From Cenococcum geophilum 1.58 (taxonomy: Eukaryota; Ascomycota; Dothideomycetes; Gloniales; Gloniaceae): a DNA stretch of 64,000 nt. Below the pieces are notes generated by a model, which did no database searches, was not told the DNA's origin, and saw only the letters and a program-made list of their open reading frames with translations. Positions 11,456 to 22,100 of the stretch are shown one piece after another. The position numbers were made by a program, and so were the translations under genes. Numbering within the stretch: the stretch's first letter is position 1; every line of letters begins with the position of its first letter. The stretch is taken from the NCBI GenBank assembly GCA_001692895.1, contig KV748208.1:682001-746000 (forward strand). Direction: 5' to 3'.

Positions 11456-11586
11456 TAGCGAATGACGATGGACTTCATGCAACAGGCATGGCCCTGGTGA
11501 CAGTTGGACATTGACACTCCTATATCACGGCCATGGGTCGGGGTAATCGGGTGATGATCCTCTCTCCAGGCATGGGTTCCTCGCTA
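11456..11586. other. Short spacer between two MITEs
   Basis: Ordinary composition. In the minus direction it can continue the open frame that lies to the right of the next MITE, ending at a TGA about 50 bp left of that MITE. Confidence 0.3.
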
Positions 11587-11735
11587 TACAAGGGGGTTAC
11601 ATCAATGCCTCAGACGCCCCCCCTGCTAGTATGGAGAGGAAATAAGCGAGCCCCAAATAATATAGCAGGGCTAGGTTATTTTGTGTACCATACTAGCAGG
11701 GAGGGCGTCTGAGCAATTCGTGTTACCCCCTTGTA
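11587..11735. mobile_element. MITE 2 copy a (palindromic, 149 bp)
   Basis: First of three copies of a family whose two ~48-bp arms are nearly complementary. The left arm begins TACAAGGGGGTTACATC and runs through CAGACGCCCCCCCTGC to CTAGTATGG. The right arm mirrors it and ends CGTGTTACCCCCTTGTA. TA at both ends suggests a TA target duplication. Other copies are at 16121..16270 and 46565..46711. This is the only copy not followed directly by a LINE. Confidence 0.85.
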
Positions 11736-11982
11736 GTGCGATGGTATGGGCATTGTGGGACACAATGAGCCGAGGAAAGCCCTTGTCATTCAAGCGCCAC
11801 CACTGAAGATGCCGGCTATTGTGCTTGCAGTGGATTAGCTCCTTCGGCATATAGAGGGGTGCCGACAGAGAGTCATGCATGGATTTCGCAATCCTTGTAA
11901 ACTTCGTCAGGTCGCTCAATCTAGAAGTTGAAACCGTCGGCCCCCCTGAACTCGGCCACATAACCCAATCGAGCACCACCAC
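11736..11982 (-). pseudogene. Open coding-like stretch interrupted by a MITE
   Basis: The minus frame from 11982 is open and reads plausibly like protein (MVVLDWVMWPSS at the start, HLQWWRLNDKGFPRLIV near the end) until it enters MITE 2a. If the MITE and one TA are removed, the frame continues for about 17 more codons (ARNPCLERGSS...) to a stop. It may be a small gene or gene fragment split by the MITE, but I recognise no family and the length is short, so this is tentative. Confidence 0.25.
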
Positions 11983-12125
11983 TTCTGAAGCTATCCATGC
12001 TTGATCAAATCAAATCAAACCTTTCCCTCTATATGCTATTTCTACCTAACTTTGGCTCATTTGCCCTTATTTGGCCTCCTCCTCGTCCGCTTTCTCTATA
12101 GCCTTTTTTAACTTTACATTTAGAT

Positions 12126-12270
12126 CTATCCCTTAGCACGTTGATTCGGGTCCGTAGGTTATCGATAAGAGCTAATCAATAAGATCAAGGCTCCGTGACC
12201 ATATGCGTACTTGTTCTGGTGTTCGCGCACGGGCCACTTCGTCTACGGACCCTAACGTGCTAAGGGATAG
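12126..12270. mobile_element. MITE 3 (145 bp, inverted repeats starting TCCCTTAGCACGTT)
   Basis: The left end reads TA-TCCCTTAGCACGTT followed a few bases later by GGGTCCGTAG. The right end reads CTACGGACCC-TAACGTGCTAAGGGA-TA, its complement with a 5-bp length difference. The TA flanks fit Tc1/mariner-type duplication. There is no coding sequence inside. Confidence 0.75.
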
Positions 12271-12437
12271 CTCCTTGCCTATAAATCTTTAGGCCTTTAG
12301 GGTTATTAAGATTGGACTGCAATTATAAGCTATGTATTTAAGCATCCTTATATACAGCTTTATAATAAACATATATTACAACGGTTCCGACCCGATATTG
12401 GGTGAGTTGCCAAGTAGGTATGGACTTAGTGGGTTTA

Positions 12438-12482
12438 TCTTATAAATCAGACTGTTAGTACGTGCACTATGCGTGCGTGCGG
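12438..12482. mobile_element. Fragment with the terminal motif of the composite foldback element
   Basis: Contains TTATCTTATAAATCAGAC, one base different from the terminus of the 1146-bp element at 35070..36215. It abuts the 3' end of the truncated LINE-A copy. It is probably the remaining end of another copy, but no second end is visible. Confidence 0.4.
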
Positions 12483-14660
12483 GTATATGTATGTATGTAT
12501 ATATATATATTCTATTATAGCCATACATTATCTAGGGTATAGGCCGTTATAGAGCGCTAACTAAATACTTCCTGCTATTAATATATATGCTCTAGTTTAG
12601 AAGCTAACTATAAGAACTATATATCTATTACCTAACACTATACTTAACTAAGGAAAAAATAAAGGAAAGTAATATATTACTATTAGAAGAAAGTTAGAGT
12701 TTAGAGGCAAGCCTAGGTAAGTAGTTTTTAACGCCTTATATTTATAGGGCTATTCTAGCGTTATACGCTTCTTAATTGGCGATATATTAGTAAAGGTATG
12801 TATAAAGGAGGCTCGCGGTATATTTAGTTAGATAATTAAAGGAGGAATTCTTAAGAGTCTTTACTTATTAACGTCGGCTTTTATACTCTTTATATCTTAT
12901 ATACTTAAGTATAAACATCCGGTCTCTTTTGCAAATTTAATTATAGCTTTAACTACGCTAATATCTAGCTTTTAGCGCTTAATTAGGCTGTTAATATTCC
13001 TACCTCCTTTTTATCTGCGTAAGTAGCCTTCTAATATATATAATAGATCCCTAAATTAATCTCTATACTACTCTCTTAGTTTAAACCTTTGCTATATCTA
13101 CCTCCTATAAGAGAAAAGGAAGTACTATATTAATTCTATAAGCCTATAGTTATATAACGCCGTCTCTAATGTATTAATTTTATAGAGATATTCTTTTAGA
13201 AATAACTTACCGGTCTATAGCTGCGTAAAGATAGTAGCTTCTAAGCTAATTAGCTGCTAGTATAATCCTACAGCCTTTCTAAGGTAGAGTACTATGTTAA
13301 TCTTTCTTATAAACTTACCTATATTAGATCTTCCTAATAAAAGCGGTTCTATTATTATCTTGGCTTTTTTTAAGGCTTATGTTATAAGGTACTATAGGAG
13401 GCCGTCTCTCTATAGTGGCTCCTCGCTCTCTAGTCTTATTACTGCTTTAGTAAGCTTATTAACCTTCTTATTTTTTATAAACCCTAAGTGGCCTAAAATC
13501 TAGTATAGCGTAATATTGTTTAGCTAAAGCTTTTTTAAGATCTCTGTAACTACTTCCTAGTAGGCTCTAGCCCTCTAGCTTTATACTAACAGCAACGCTA
13601 ATTATAAGTTAGAGAATATTCTTATACTAGAAGCAGGTATTAGAAAACCTACTTAGTCGACAGCTATATACATAGGGTCCTATAGCTAGTTAGCTGCTTT
13701 ACTAATTACTAGAAGCTTTATAAGGTAAGCGTTAGCCTAATTAGAGCTTGCTACCGTTTTTAAGAGCATTGCTTTAAATGGCGTAGTATATATACTAACT
13801 CCTGCCCTACTATTGCGCACTAATATATTAACGTATATATTAACCTACCCTAGCTTATAGTCTTTAATAATAGCTTAAGTATACTCTTCGTCCTTATATA
13901 TTACTACGTTAGGCTTAGCTACCTATAGCGGGTATATATACGGTTTAACCTCTAGTATCCCATTTACTTAGATATTCTTATATATTTCTGCTATCCTCTA
14001 AAGTAGCAATTAGTGCTATCTATAGAGCCTTTATCTTTAAATTATTTAATAAGGGTGTAATTTGCCTAGTTTATAGATTAATACCTAGAACGTAATAGCC
14101 TGGTTACGTAGCCTTTACTTAAAAGGGAGTAAGCCGGCTTTTACCTTCGCTATTAGTAGAGTAATAGTGCGGAACCCCCTAATAATAGCTTGTACTATAA
14201 TCCTCTGCGCCTACTAAAGGAGCTATATTAATTCTTATATTATAAGTGGGTACTATATTAGTAATACGTAGTCTACTACTAGTAGGACTAAGCTCTTAGC
14301 TAGCTGCTTAACGCTCTTAGACTATAGTCCCTTTAATCTACGCAACGCTAGCGCTACCTTAGTGGCCTTACCTACTTTATCCGCTAGGTATGCCTTAAAC
14401 CATAGCTCCTTATTAAGAATTACCCTAAGGATTTTAACTTCCTATATTGGGGGGATTCCTTTTCCTTTAAATTAGAGCGGTATAGTAGCATTCTTACCCG
14501 CTTCTTTATATCTGATAAGGTAGATAAATAACGTTTTCTTCGCTTTAAATTAAGCTCCACTAGTCCTCTCCCATTTCTTAAGTATTGGTATAATCTCGCC
14601 CTAGATAATCTGCGTGTTTTCCTCCGCCGTAGGGCCTATAACCTATGCTAAGTAGTCGTC
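12483..14660 (-). mobile_element. LINE-A copy C, 5'-truncated, inverted
   Basis: Reverse-complement match to the 3' ~2.15 kb of LINE-A copies A and B (equivalent to 19815..21965 of copy A). The tail is an AT-rich microsatellite around 12483..12520. Homology stops at about 14660, exactly at the two Asp codons of the reverse transcriptase active site. This copy still reads GAC-GAC there, while copies A and B read AAT-AAC. The left (3') part covers the RNase H domain. It is interrupted throughout by TAG/TAA stops and is not functional. No clear target duplication was found. Confidence 0.85.
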
Positions 14661-16120
14661 GTAGGTAGTTATATATTAGCTAGTAGTGCTAGTAATACAG
14701 TAGAGTTTAACATGCCCGCTTATCTAGGCCTCTACCCCAGTTTTCCAGTGGCTTTGTTATATCTCTTGGACACCTTATATACCTTCTACGGTTAAGGCCT
14801 AGCCAAAACCTCTCCCGCCTAGGTAACTTCTGTTTACTCCTTAAGTATATCTCACCAGCGTGCCGTTCTAGCGAACGGTTCCGTCTATTGATGTACTGAT
14901 ACGCGCATCCGTTCTTTTAAGCTACGTAGTAGTCTCTCTAGCTAGGACGTAATCCTACCTGCCTACTAGGTGCACTAGGGGTCAGAGCCTAGCTAAGGGG
15001 TAAGGTCCCTAGAGCTAGCAGTGGCTACTACGCACTACGCCCCGCGGGAGGCTAGTAGTAGTATAGGGGCGCAATACCCTATAATACTGCCAGTTTCCGT
15101 TTCGCGTTGCCTATAAGAGTCTCCTTATAATAGGCCGACCGTATCTTGTAGGAGGGGGCTATAGACCAGGTCCCGTGCCAGGTAACCTGCTTCCCCTTCT
15201 CCTACTAACCAAGCTTGTGTCCCCCCTTTTTATAAGCTGGCCTATATCTCTAACTGTCAAGTCCTTATCCGACTGGCCTATGTTTCCTTAGAGCCTCCCC
15301 CATATATATATGCGTTAGGTTACGTGCACCACGCCTATTAAGACCCTCCTGTGAGTCACCTAGTTAAACGCTATAGGGCCGTCGAAGCTGGCCTGTGTTT
15401 CCGCTGCCTAGAGCTTTGCCCGTATTTCCACCTCGTTGAGCCGTCTGGTCGCCGTCGCGTTGCTATTGCGTCGCTGTCGTCTAGGTCGCGCGCACCACGC
15501 CTATTAAGACCCTCTTCTAAGTTACCTGGGTGTACTGGATACCAGATAGGCCCTTATAGAGGGGCCTTAATGAGTTCTTTAGGTAGGGCCTTAATAAGTT
15601 CTTCGCGGTGGCCTTGGGGCCTTAATAAGTTTCGTACAAGGTACCTACAACGCGTTAACCTTAACAAGTTCTTATAAAAAGAGGTTCCCTATGCCCTTGC
15701 CGCTTTCCCTTTGCGATCTTAGAGCTAGTGCAAGCCTAAGGGTGTCCTGTTGTACGCCTAGGGCGCGTCTACGTCGACTGGCTGGATAAGGCCAGTTTCG
15801 GGCCTGGCTGCAAGCCAGGTAGTTGTACATCGGGTGGTTTTCGTATCCCAGTTTCCCTTAATAGGCCTCCCTAGGTGGTAGAACAGGAGCCTTAAGCGGA
15901 GGCAGTGAGGCTCCTGGTGTTGTTGAGGGCGATGCTTTGTACGATGCTTCGTACGCGTCGCGGGCTCAACACCACAGCGCGACGACAGCGCGCTGCATGC
16001 GCTGCGACGGCTCCCTACCATCGCCTCTGCACTTAGCCATCATAAGGAACAATTTCCTAATGATGTTTCCACCCGCGGCGACGTGGACGCGTGCAGTAGG
16101 GCTTCGCGGGCGTGCGGGCA
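14661..16120. repeat. Degenerate repeat-rich region, less AT-rich
   Basis: No credible gene. Two direct copies of GCACCACGCCTATTAAGACC lie at 15326..15348 and 15492..15514 (166 bp apart). Around 15561..15680 a motif like GGGCCTTAATAAGTTCTT is repeated three to four times. Open stretches at 15351..15677 and 15758..16200 are composed of these repeats and palindromic MITE sequence. The region may be old transposon debris. I cannot assign the type. Confidence 0.4.
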
Positions 16121-16270
16121 TACAAGGGGGTAACATCAATGCCTCAGACGCCCCCCCTGCTAGTATGGAGAGGAAAATAAGCGAGCCTCAAGTAATATAG
16201 CAGGGCTAGGTTATTTTGTGTACTATACTAGCAGGGTGGGCGTCTGAGCAATTCGTGTTACCCCCTTGTA
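16121..16270. mobile_element. MITE 2 copy b, abutting LINE-A copy A
   Basis: Same palindromic family as 11587..11735, with TACAAGGGGGTAACATC at the left and GTGTTACCCCCTTGTA at the right end. The last three bases (GTA, 16268..16270) are also the first three bases of the target duplication of LINE-A copy A. Confidence 0.88.
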
Positions 16271-16280
16271 CTCTTCCTTA

Positions 16281-19200
16281 AGGAGGATATTTATCTCGGA
16301 CATTCTTTTAATTAAATCCTAGTCTTTCGTTTAGCTAGTTCCCGCTATAAGGCGGCCCCTACGGCCCACCGAACGAAGCCCCGGAGCCCCGATAGCTGCT
16401 TTAACCCCTAAACGCGTATTAGCAATACCACCTCTGGACCTGCTAGTAGCTCTACTAAGACGTATAAAGAAACCAAGCGCGAAGGTGTAAGAGGCTTAGC
16501 AGTTGCTGAGGACACGAGCCTAAATATTAGCATAGTTTAAATAGTAGACAACTGCACTATAAACCGGACTATAAGCTACATAGCATATACTGCCTCTATT
16601 CTCTATAGTAAGAGTTTTTACCTTACCCAAACGTAAAGGAGGAGGTATTAATTATAACGAATTTTATTGATTTATTAAAAGCCTTAAAGAAACTATAGTA
16701 TAGTAGAGCAACATTATTATAAACCAGAATAGCATTATTAAGAGCATTAGAAATAACCTTATAGATATTAAATTGGAATAGTAAAGCCTTAAAAAGCAAA
16801 ACGCTAAACTTTAAAAGGCTATCTAGTCCTTATAAGCATAACTAAATACTCCCTTAGCTTTAATATAATTATAGGCATTAGTAGCGGCTAGTGGAGGTAT
16901 AGTAGGGTTAGAGATAACCTTACTATAAACAATAAGCGCTAGGAACCCTAAGGAACCCAATTAGTAGCTAGTAATAGACGTTAGCTAAGTAGGTTTAGAG
17001 GTAATAGAGAGGGTAGCTATTACTAAAGTAGTAAAGTAAACTATTACGTAAAGTATAAAGGATGTTAAGGAGCTTACGGGAGCTATATTTAAGGACTTCC
17101 GCGTATAGCGAATAAGTAACAGCGCGAGCATTATTAGATTCTTAGTGGAAAAAGATAAAGAAGCTGCGTTTAGGTAGATAACTGCTTAATAGCTTAAACC
17201 GCATATCCCTAGGGCGAGGCTTATTAGACCTAAGTAGTATATAGTTAAGGCGGACTGGGTTAAAGTACCTTTAGCGATAGATATTAATAGCGGAAAAGTA
17301 AGTAAGTTAGCTATAGAGCGCTTTGGGGTAGAGAATGGGGTAGAGGTATGTATAATGAGATGGCTGGGACAACTAAGGCCGCGCGGCTAGCACGTGTTAG
17401 TGATTATTAAAGTGGCAGCAAAGGAGGATATAGAGAAGCTGCTTATATTAGACAACATATTATTTAGGGGAGGCGCGATTATTATATTACTATTTAAGGA
17501 GCGACGTACCCCTATAGTATACTATAAATATAAAAGGTTTGGATATAGGGCTAGAGACTATACGCGACCTAATATATACAAAATATGTAGGCGGGAAGGC
17601 TATCTCTGGTATAAGACGGTAAATCTATACTATGTAAACTGCTAGGGTCCTTACTAAGCCTTATACCGTAAATGCCTAGTATATAGGAAAGAGATGGACA
17701 GGATTCTTATACAATAGCGCTATAAATAGAGAACTTCGGATCCTTTAGGCGAATATAAAGAAGTATAGGGAGGCGTAGTATGCGCTATATAATAACAAAG
17801 CGCTAGCGGACTTCCACTTTATTCTAGGCCAGGAGCCTTACTGCTTTCTCTTAGATGGGGAAGTGGTGCTAGCTGGCTTAAATCCCTAGTAGATAAGGTT
17901 TGTCCCAATAGGTAGGTAGCAGTAGTATCCCCTAGTTAGGTTATATATCTAGGCATTTAAAGAGCTGGCAGCTACACAGCTGTAGGTAGATTTAGTAGAT
18001 ATTACGGCAGTAGTAGCGCACGTTGGCTAAAGGAGACTTATAATTGTATTGGTATATATTCCAGATAGATATTTAAGGAGAACTAAGGAAGAGAACCTAG
18101 AGGAGCTCTCTAGTAGACTAGAGATGATTAATAGGCTAATCTAGGGTAAACTATTACGCGACCTATATACTAAGGTAGTAATTATAGATAACTTTAATCG
18201 GTATAATCCGCTATAGGGAGGAAGTTATATTAGTACTATATTAACGTAGGAAGAAAGCGCGCTAATTATTGACTTTATGGCGGACCGGTTACTTTAGAGC
18301 CTGCTTTTAATAAGAATACCTATGTTTAAAAGCGACGTGGGGCGAATATTAATAATTGACCTTATGCTTGTAACCCCGGGCCTAGTAAGTAAACTAGTAA
18401 AGTGCGCTATTTAGGAGTATAAGTATGGATTAGACTATAGAGCTATTTATACTAGCTTTTGGGTTAATATAAACACGCAGAAGAGCTAGGAGAGGCTGTT
18501 TATTAAGAATATAAACTGGGATAAGATATAAGAAGATGTGGAGCAATAGAAAGAGATAGAATTCCCTATAGAAGATATAGACGAAATAGTTAACTGCCTT
18601 AATAGGTGGATTAATAAAGCCCTTAAAGTACACTGCTAATAGGCCAGACCATCACCATATATAAAAAGATGGTAGAATGAAAACCTTATAACGCTAAGGA
18701 AGTTATATATATACTAGAGAAATAGGAATAGCGCAATACGGAGGTAAGAAAGGGACGACCCTAAGCTATATAATATCGTAGTAAGAGCGAAGAAGCTCTT
18801 CTATAGGACTATTCGGCGACATAGGAAGCTCTATTAGAATAAATTTCTTAGTAACAGTGATAATATATAGAAAGCGTCGAAATACCTTGATCTGCAGGCT
18901 ATATCCACGTTCGCTAGAATACCGCTAATTAAGAAGGATAGAGGATAGGGAGAGGTTATTATAGAGAATTATAATATTATAAGAGAACTACTCCAGGTAT
19001 TCTTTCTGGTCCCGCCGCCATATGAATAAGAGGAGGAAGCTATAACTAGCTATAACTAATTGCTATAGAAGCCTATTGCTAAACATAAGGTTAAGGCAGC
19101 TATGTTTAGGGCTAGCCCAGATAAGGCTCCTAAAAGGGACGGCCTACTAGCTAGGGTATAGTAAGAGCTGTGGCCTATACTAAGTGGTAAAATTACCACT

Positions 19201-21965
19201 TTCTTTACCAAATTACTTAAGATAGGAAAGGTACTCTAGGAATAGAAAGTAGTAAAGATTATACCGCTGTAGAAGCTAAAGTAGGGGGACTATACGGTAG
19301 TAAATAACTATAGGCCGATCTTCCTCCTCCTAATACTAGGAAAAGCACTTAAATTACTGGTGGTGGAGAGGATAGTATACCTAGTAAAGGAACACAGCCT
19401 ATTACCTAAGACGCACTTTAGAGCTAGGAAGCAAAGGTTAATAATATATACGCTATCGTATCTCTATAAGGACGTATTTAGAGTATAGAGAGAAAAGAAG
19501 ATACTGTCTCTAGTATTATTTAATATTAAGGGTGCGTATAATAATATGGCTATAAAGCCGGAAATTAGAAGATTACGGCAGTATTAAATACTTTAGACGA
19601 TTATATAATAGGTGTAGGACTTTTATATAAACTATTAAGCCTATATCCTAGTTAACGGATATATATTAGAGGTATAGGCGCTCCTGTAGGTAGATCTCCT
19701 ATAAGGATTAGCACTAGCCCTAATACTCTTTTTGTTCTTTAACGCGGATCTTATATAAAGCGCACCCAGAAATGGCAGCTCTATAGCCTTTATTAATAAC
19801 TACTTAGCATAGGTTATAGGCCCTATAGTAAAGGAAAACACGTAGATTATCTAGGGCGAGATTATACCAATACTTAAGAAATAGGAGAGGACTAGTGGAG
19901 CCCAATTTAAAGCGAAGAAAACGTTATTTATCTACCTTACTAGATATAAAGAAGTAGGTAGGAATGCTACCACGCTGCTCCAATTTAAAGGAAAAGGGAT
20001 CCCCCCGACTTAAGAAGTTAAAATCCTTAGGGTAATCCTTAATAAGGAGCTATAGTTTAAGGCGCACCTAGTAAATAAGGTAGGTAAAGCTACTAAGGTA
20101 GCGCTAGCGTTACGCAGATTAAAGGGACTATAGTCTAAGAGCGTTAAGCAGCTAGCTAAGAGCTTAGTCCTACTAGTAGTAGACTACGCGTTGCTAATAT
20201 AGTACCCGCTTACAATATAAGAGTTAATATAGCTCTTCTAGTAGGTGTAGAGGATTATAGTATAAGCTATTATTAGGGGGTTCCGCTCTATTGCCCTACT
20301 AATAGCGGAAGTAGAAGCTGGCTTACTCCCTCTTAAGTAAAGGCTGCGTAACTAGGCTATCGCGTTTTAGGTATTAATTTATAAACTAGGCAAATTATAT
20401 CCTTATTAGATAATTTAAAGACAAAGGCTCTATAGACGGCACTAATTGCCGCTCTAAAGGATAGTAGAGATGTGTGAGGATATTTAGGTAAATAGGGTGC
20501 TGGAGGTTAAACCATATATATGCCTACTGTAGGTAGCTAAGCCTAATATAGTAATATATAAGGACGAAGATTATACTTAAGCTATTATTAAAAACTATAA
20601 GCTAGGGTAGATTAATATATACGTTAATATATTAGTACGCAATAGTAGGGCAGGAGTTAGTATGTATACTACGCTATTTAAAGTAACGCTTTTAAAAACG
20701 GTAGCAAGCTCCAATTAGGCTAATGCCTACCTTATAGAGTTTCTAGCAATTAGCAAGGCAGCTAACTAGCTATAGGACCCTATATATATAGCTGTTAACT
20801 AAGTAGGTTTTCTAATACCTATATCTAGTATAAGAATATTCTCTGACTTGTAATTAGCGTTGCTGTTAGTATAGAGCTAAAGGGCTAGAGCCTGCCAGGA
20901 AATAGTTATAGAGATCTTAAAGAAGCTTTAGCTAAATAATGTTACGCTATACTAGATTCTAGGCTATTTAGGATTTATAGAAAATAAGAAGGCCGATAAG
21001 CTTGCTAAAGTAGTAATAAGACTAAAAAATAAGGAGCCACTATAGAGAGACGGCCTTTTATAGTACCTTGTGACGTAAGCGTTAAAAAGAGCTAAGATAA
21101 TAATAGGACCGCTTTTATTAGGAAGATCTAATACAGGCAAGTTTATAAGGAAGATTAACGCAGCACTTTACCTCGGAAAGGCTGTAGGATTATACCAGTA
21201 GCTAATTAGCTTAGAAGCTGCTATCCTTACGTAGCTATGGACCGGTAAGTTATTTCTAAAGGAATATCTCCATAAAATTAATATATTAAAGACGGCGTTA
21301 TACGACTATGGGCTTATAGAGTTAATATAGCACTTCCTCTTCTCTTATAGGAGGTGGGCGTAGTAGAGGATTAAACTAAGAGAGTAACATAGAGATTAAT
21401 TTGGGGATCTATTATATATATTAGGAGGCTACTTACGCAGATAAAAAGGAGGCAGAAATATTAACGGCCTAATTAAGCGCTGGAAGCCAAATATTAGCGT
21501 AGTTAAAGCTATAATTAAATTTATAAAGGAGACTAGACGTTTATACCTAAGTATATAAGATATAAAGAGTATAGAAGCCGACATTAATAAGTAAAGACTC
21601 TTAAGAATTTCTCCTTTAATTATTTAACCGAATATACCGCGAGCCTCCTCTATACATGCCTCTACTAGTGCGTCGCTAATTAAAAAGCGTATAACGCTAG
21701 AATAGCCCTACAGACACAAGGTATTAAAAACTATTTACTTAGGCTCGCCTCTAAACTCTAACTTTCTTTAATAGTAACATATTACTTTTCTTTATTTTTT
21801 CCTTAGTTAAGTATAGTGTTAGGTAATAGATATATAGTTCTTATAGTTGGCTTCTAAACTAGAGCAAGCATATTAATGGCAGGAAGTATTTAGTTAGCGC
21901 TCTATAATGGCCTATACCCTAGATAGTGTATGGCTATAATAGAATATACATACATATATATATAC
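16281..21965 (+). mobile_element. LINE-A copy A (non-LTR retrotransposon, RIP-degraded)
   Basis: A 5685-bp element flanked by a perfect 13-bp duplication, GTACTCTTCCTTA, at 16268..16280 and 21966..21978. The two ancestral reading frames are still legible between stops. ORF1 ends with two CCHC zinc knuckles near 17515..17620, in which several Cys codons have become Tyr. ORF2 has an AP-type endonuclease near 17960..18420 (DNFNRYNPL block), a reverse transcriptase near 19300..19870 (NNYRPIFLL, IKGAYNN, and FINNYL where the active-site DD is now NN) and an RNase H near 20600..21060. The 3' end is a TACATATATA-type tract rather than poly(A). In-frame stops are overwhelmingly TAG, as expected when CAG and TGG are hit by C-to-T change at CpA. 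The domain order and RNase H fit the Tad/I-like LINEs of ascomycetes. Inactive. Confidence 0.92.
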
Positions 21966-21978
21966 GTACTCTTCCTTA

Positions 21979-22086
21979 TTACTAATGAATTCTTTACTAA
22001 GAGTCTAAGAGCTTATATGTAACGTATCTCGCTCCACGTCGTTATACAGCTAAAGAGAGTACTTGCGAACTTGCGCAACTCTTGCG
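21979..22086. mobile_element. Left part of a decayed TIR element (relic R)
   Basis: The left end TCTTCCTTATTACTAATGAA and the following AAGAGTCTAAGAGCTTAT are complementary to 34097..34150, so this is one end of an element whose other part is 33294..34152. LINE-B copy 1 is inserted between the two parts, with the duplication GGATCTAATATATA. The left edge is shared with the LINE-A copy A target duplication. Confidence 0.65.
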
Positions 22087-22100
22087 GGATCTAATATATA

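Noticed and set aside
14661..16120. LTR retrotransposon or solo LTR
   Set aside because: Direct repeats exist, but I found no TG...CA ends, primer-binding site or Pol motifs.
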